Shown: positions 35,462-37,939 of the stretch, one piece after another
How positions within the stretch are numbered: the first letter of the stretch is position 1
How the letters are laid out: each line of letters starts with the position of its first letter
Source of the DNA: a gamma proteobacterium SCGC AAA007-O20
GTDB lineage: Bacteria; Pseudomonadota; Gammaproteobacteria; PS1; Pseudothioglobaceae
Assembly (NCBI GenBank): GCA_000213395.2
Contig: AFHY01000006.1
Location: 1 to 37,939, forward strand
Direction: 5' to 3'
DNA length: 37,939 bases
The notes under the pieces: generated by a model
The model's database searches: none
The model's input: only the letters and a program-made list of their open reading frames with translations
Told to the model about the DNA's origin: nothing
Program-made: the position numbers and the translations under genes

Positions 35462-36950
35462 AAATAACTATCTAAATAAAAGTCAAATTAAAGATTTTGT
35501 AAAGACTAATCCCGACTATTATATTCATGAATTTGAGCGAATCAATAATGCCTCAAAGTTTATTTTTTCATTTAATTTATCAGCATTTTTATTTGGCTCA
35601 ACATGGTTTGGAATTAGAAATATATGGAACTGGTCACTGGCATTTTTAATTATTGAAGCTTTTGCCATTGTTCAAATTGTTAGAGGCTTCTTTGGAAATA
35701 TTAGTATAGAGGCTTATAAAAAAATTGATCAAATTCAGTCAACGATTGATTTTCGACAGAAACAGCTCCAAGCTGCAATAGAAAGCAATTCAGACAAAGT
35801 AGAAATGTTCAGAAGAACGATCAAGTCACTCGAGGATTCAATAGCTGGCTACTTACAAGAGGCTCAACGTATAGAGGCTTCTGGAGTTGCAATTGCCATT
35901 GGTGGAATTGTTTTATTTATTCTTATAAGATCGCTACAAGGAGTATTAGCCAATTCAATTTTAGAAAAGAGATTTTCTGAATGGCTTTCAAATAAGCTGA
36001 TCAGTCCAGGAATGGAATTTAAAAATTACCTGCTGAGTATAAGTTTTGCGCTGATAATTATTGTCTTTTCGACGATTCACTATAGTTTTCCAGATTTAGT
36101 GAAGTTGTTTGCTGACTTTCCTACGCATCCAGATATAAGGCTTGCTTCAATAGATGGTGTAGAAAGAGCCTTTGATTATGCAGTTATTAAGGGTGATGCT
36201 CTTTTTAGTGCCATCACATATGGAATAAGAAGTGTCTTGGATTCACTGGAAATGTTATTTGTTAAAACGCCATGGGTTGTGGTCATCAGTGCAATAGTAT
36301 TAATGACCGGACTCTCGGCAGGACCGCGTGCAGCAATCTATTCTCTCGCATTTTTGGCTTATATGGGCTTTTTAGGGTTTTGGGTAAAGGCAATGACAAC
36401 TTTGGCTTTATTGGGTACTGCTGCTATATTAAGTATATCTATTGGAATCCCACTTGGAATTTATTGTGCTACAAGACCTAAATTTTATTCTTTCATTAGA
36501 CCCATCATGGATTTTATGCAAACCATGCCTGCATTTGTATTTATGATTCCTGTAATTGCTTTTTTTGGGACTGGAAAGGTTTCTGCTGTAATTATTACCA
36601 TGATTTTTGGCGGAACCCCGGTAGTCAGGTTGACAGTTTTAGGATTGAAAGGTGTTCCTGAGACGATAAGAGAGGCTGCGATAGCTTATGGTGCCTCTAA
36701 ATGGTATCTATTAACAAAGGTTGACTTGCCTCTCGCTATGCCAACAATTCTTGCCGGCGTTAATCAGACAGTTATGTTGAGTTTAGCAATGGTTGTTGTT
36801 GCCTCTCTGATTGGTGCAAAAGGACTTGGGCAGGATGTTTTAGAAGCATTGCAATATGCAAATGTGGGGCAAGGAATTTTGGCTGGTGTTGCCATCTTGT
36901 TTTGCGCTTTAATACTCGATCAAGTCATACAAGGTAAGAAGAAAAACTAA
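35454..36950 (+). CDS. proW: ABC transporter permease (ProW-like) with long N-terminal membrane/coiled-coil extension
   Basis: ATG at 35454 overlaps proV stop (ATGAGTGA). C-terminal half MDFMQTMPAFVFMIPVIAFFGTGKVSAVIITMIFGGTPVVRLTVLGLKGVPETIREAAIAYGASKWYLLTKVDLPLAMPTILAGVNQTVMLSLAMVVVASLIGAKGLG is ProW. Confidence 0.94.
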   Translation: MSENNYLNKSQIKDFVKTNPDYYIHEFERINNASKFIFSFNLSAFLFGSTWFGIRNIWNWSLAFLIIEAFAIVQIVRGFFGNISIEAYKKIDQIQSTIDFRQKQLQAAIESNSDKVEMFRRTIKSLEDSIAGYLQEAQRIEASGVAIAIGGIVLFILIRSLQGVLANSILEKRFSEWLSNKLISPGMEFKNYLLSISFALIIIVFSTIHYSFPDLVKLFADFPTHPDIRLASIDGVERAFDYAVIKGDALFSAITYGIRSVLDSLEMLFVKTPWVVVISAIVLMTGLSAGPRAAIYSLAFLAYMGFLGFWVKAMTTLALLGTAAILSISIGIPLGIYCATRPKFYSFIRPIMDFMQTMPAFVFMIPVIAFFGTGKVSAVIITMIFGGTPVVRLTVLGLKGVPETIREAAIAYGASKWYLLTKVDLPLAMPTILAGVNQTVMLSLAMVVVASLIGAKGLGQDVLEALQYANVGQGILAGVAILFCALILDQVIQGKKKN

Positions 36951-36974
36951 ACGCTCTTATATCAAATGATATAT

Positions 36975-37939
36975 TTAGAAAGCCCATTCATATGCATGCA
37001 ATGAAACTGCACCTCCAGTATGAATAAATAAGATTTTATCTGTGTCTCTAAAATATTTATTTTGTATTAAATCAATCAGACCAGCAAATCCTTTTCCTGA
37101 ATAAACGGGGTCTAAGAGTATAGCTTCTTTTGTTGCCATTAGATTAACAGCTTCATTCATTCCATTGGTTGGAACACCATAACCACCTCCTACATAGTCA
37201 TCAAAAACAAGTATATCTTCGCGTTTTGGTTCGTCGCATTGAATATAGTTGCAACCCTCCTTAGCTAGTTTAAAAACTTTTTCTTCTTGATCATGTTTTT
37301 TGTCTTTAACACTAATGCCAACAATTTTTATATTACTTTTGTAATATATTTTGCCTGCTATAGAGCCTGAATGTGTTCCTCCACTGCCACTTGCCAACAC
37401 AATATGAGTAAAAGAATTGTCTTTATCGTCTTCAATAATTTCTCTCATGCATTCAATATATCCAAGTTCACCAATATGATTACTGCCACCAACAGGAATG
37501 TAATAAGGATTAGCGCCATTATTTTTTCTTTCTGCCATTATTTCTTCAGCGTATTCTTTGACATCTTTTCCACTAGGACATAGCACGACTTCAGCGCCAA
37601 AAATCTTATCTAAGAAAACATTTCCTGACGTCATGTAAGCATTTGGAGCATCTTTTAATCTTTGCTCTAAAACGATTAGACATTTCAAACCAAGTTTTGC
37701 ACATGCAGCAGCAGTTTGACGAGTATGGTTGGACTGAACGGCACCCACAGTCACAACAAGATCAGCCTGGTTTTTAATGGCATCAGGCATTAGAAATTCC
37801 AATTTTCTTGTTTTATTTCCGCCTGTGGCTAAACCAGTACAATCATCTCTTTTTATATATATTTGAGGACCGTTTAAATGTTCGCTAATATTATTTAAAT
37901 ATTCTATAGGAGTTGGGAAATGGCCTAATTTAATTCTTT
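36975..37939 (-). CDS. PLP-dependent D-cysteine desulfhydrase/ACC deaminase family protein (possibly L-cysteate sulfo-lyase-like), 5' end beyond window
   Basis: Minus-strand reading continues past the listed start: RIKLGHFPTPIEYLNNISEHLNGPQIYIKRDDCTGLATGGNKTRKLEFLMPDA...AVQSNHTRQTAAACAKLGL...LDPVYSGKGFAGLIDLI...LFIHTGGAVSLHAYEWAF. Confidence 0.9.
   Translation of the reverse strand, partial: RIKLGHFPTPIEYLNNISEHLNGPQIYIKRDDCTGLATGGNKTRKLEFLMPDAIKNQADLVVTVGAVQSNHTRQTAAACAKLGLKCLIVLEQRLKDAPNAYMTSGNVFLDKIFGAEVVLCPSGKDVKEYAEEIMAERKNNGANPYYIPVGGSNHIGELGYIECMREIIEDDKDNSFTHIVLASGSGGTHSGSIAGKIYYKSNIKIVGISVKDKKHDQEEKVFKLAKEGCNYIQCDEPKREDILVFDDYVGGGYGVPTNGMNEAVNLMATKEAILLDPVYSGKGFAGLIDLIQNKYFRDTDKILFIHTGGAVSLHAYEWAF

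Noticed and set aside
1-37939. CRISPR arrays, tRNA or rRNA genes, transposases, phage genes
   Set aside because: No regular spaced repeats, no cloverleaf or rRNA signatures recognised, and no mobile-element ORFs on either strand.

Overview
AT-rich, densely coded window that looks gammaproteobacterial (smg-topA, trpF-trpB, lplT/plsC). The left edge is rearranged: the 5' half of topA plus the 3' part of smg (1..~864) lies inverted against the 3' half of topA, with a breakpoint that rejoins in frame. This looks like an assembly or amplification chimera. The rest is mostly a catabolic island for quaternary-amine, methylated or related osmolytes. (i) A carnitine module: a GlxA/CdhR-type regulator divergent from a BKACE/DUF849 gene and an L-carnitine dehydrogenase-thioesterase fusion, convergent with a non-pyrrolysine MttB-superfamily methyltransferase. 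(ii) A roughly 20-kb putative LacI-family regulon in two back-to-back operons (12496..22691 and 23068..33070). The first encodes a CUT1 ABC ATPase, four-gene SnoaL/NTF2-like family members (three in this operon, one in the next), a HisD-like dehydrogenase, SDR, LacI regulator, bicupin, short MetE-like protein, hydrolase and RraA-like protein. The second encodes the cognate binding protein and permeases, a FAD/GcvT dimethylglycine dehydrogenase-like enzyme, a DddP-like M24 protein and an MDR oxidoreductase. Both operons start with the same promoter architecture: two TTTGCAnnCGnnTGCAAA-like operators whose centres are exactly 54 bp apart, flanking an extended -10. (iii) A ProXVW-type betaine transporter whose permease has an unusual N-terminal extension, and a 5'-truncated D-cysteine desulfhydrase/L-cysteate sulfo-lyase-like gene. 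The pathway encoded by the LacI regulon is the best candidate for something undescribed; its substrate cannot be read from sequence alone. No tRNA, rRNA, CRISPR array or transposase was recognised.
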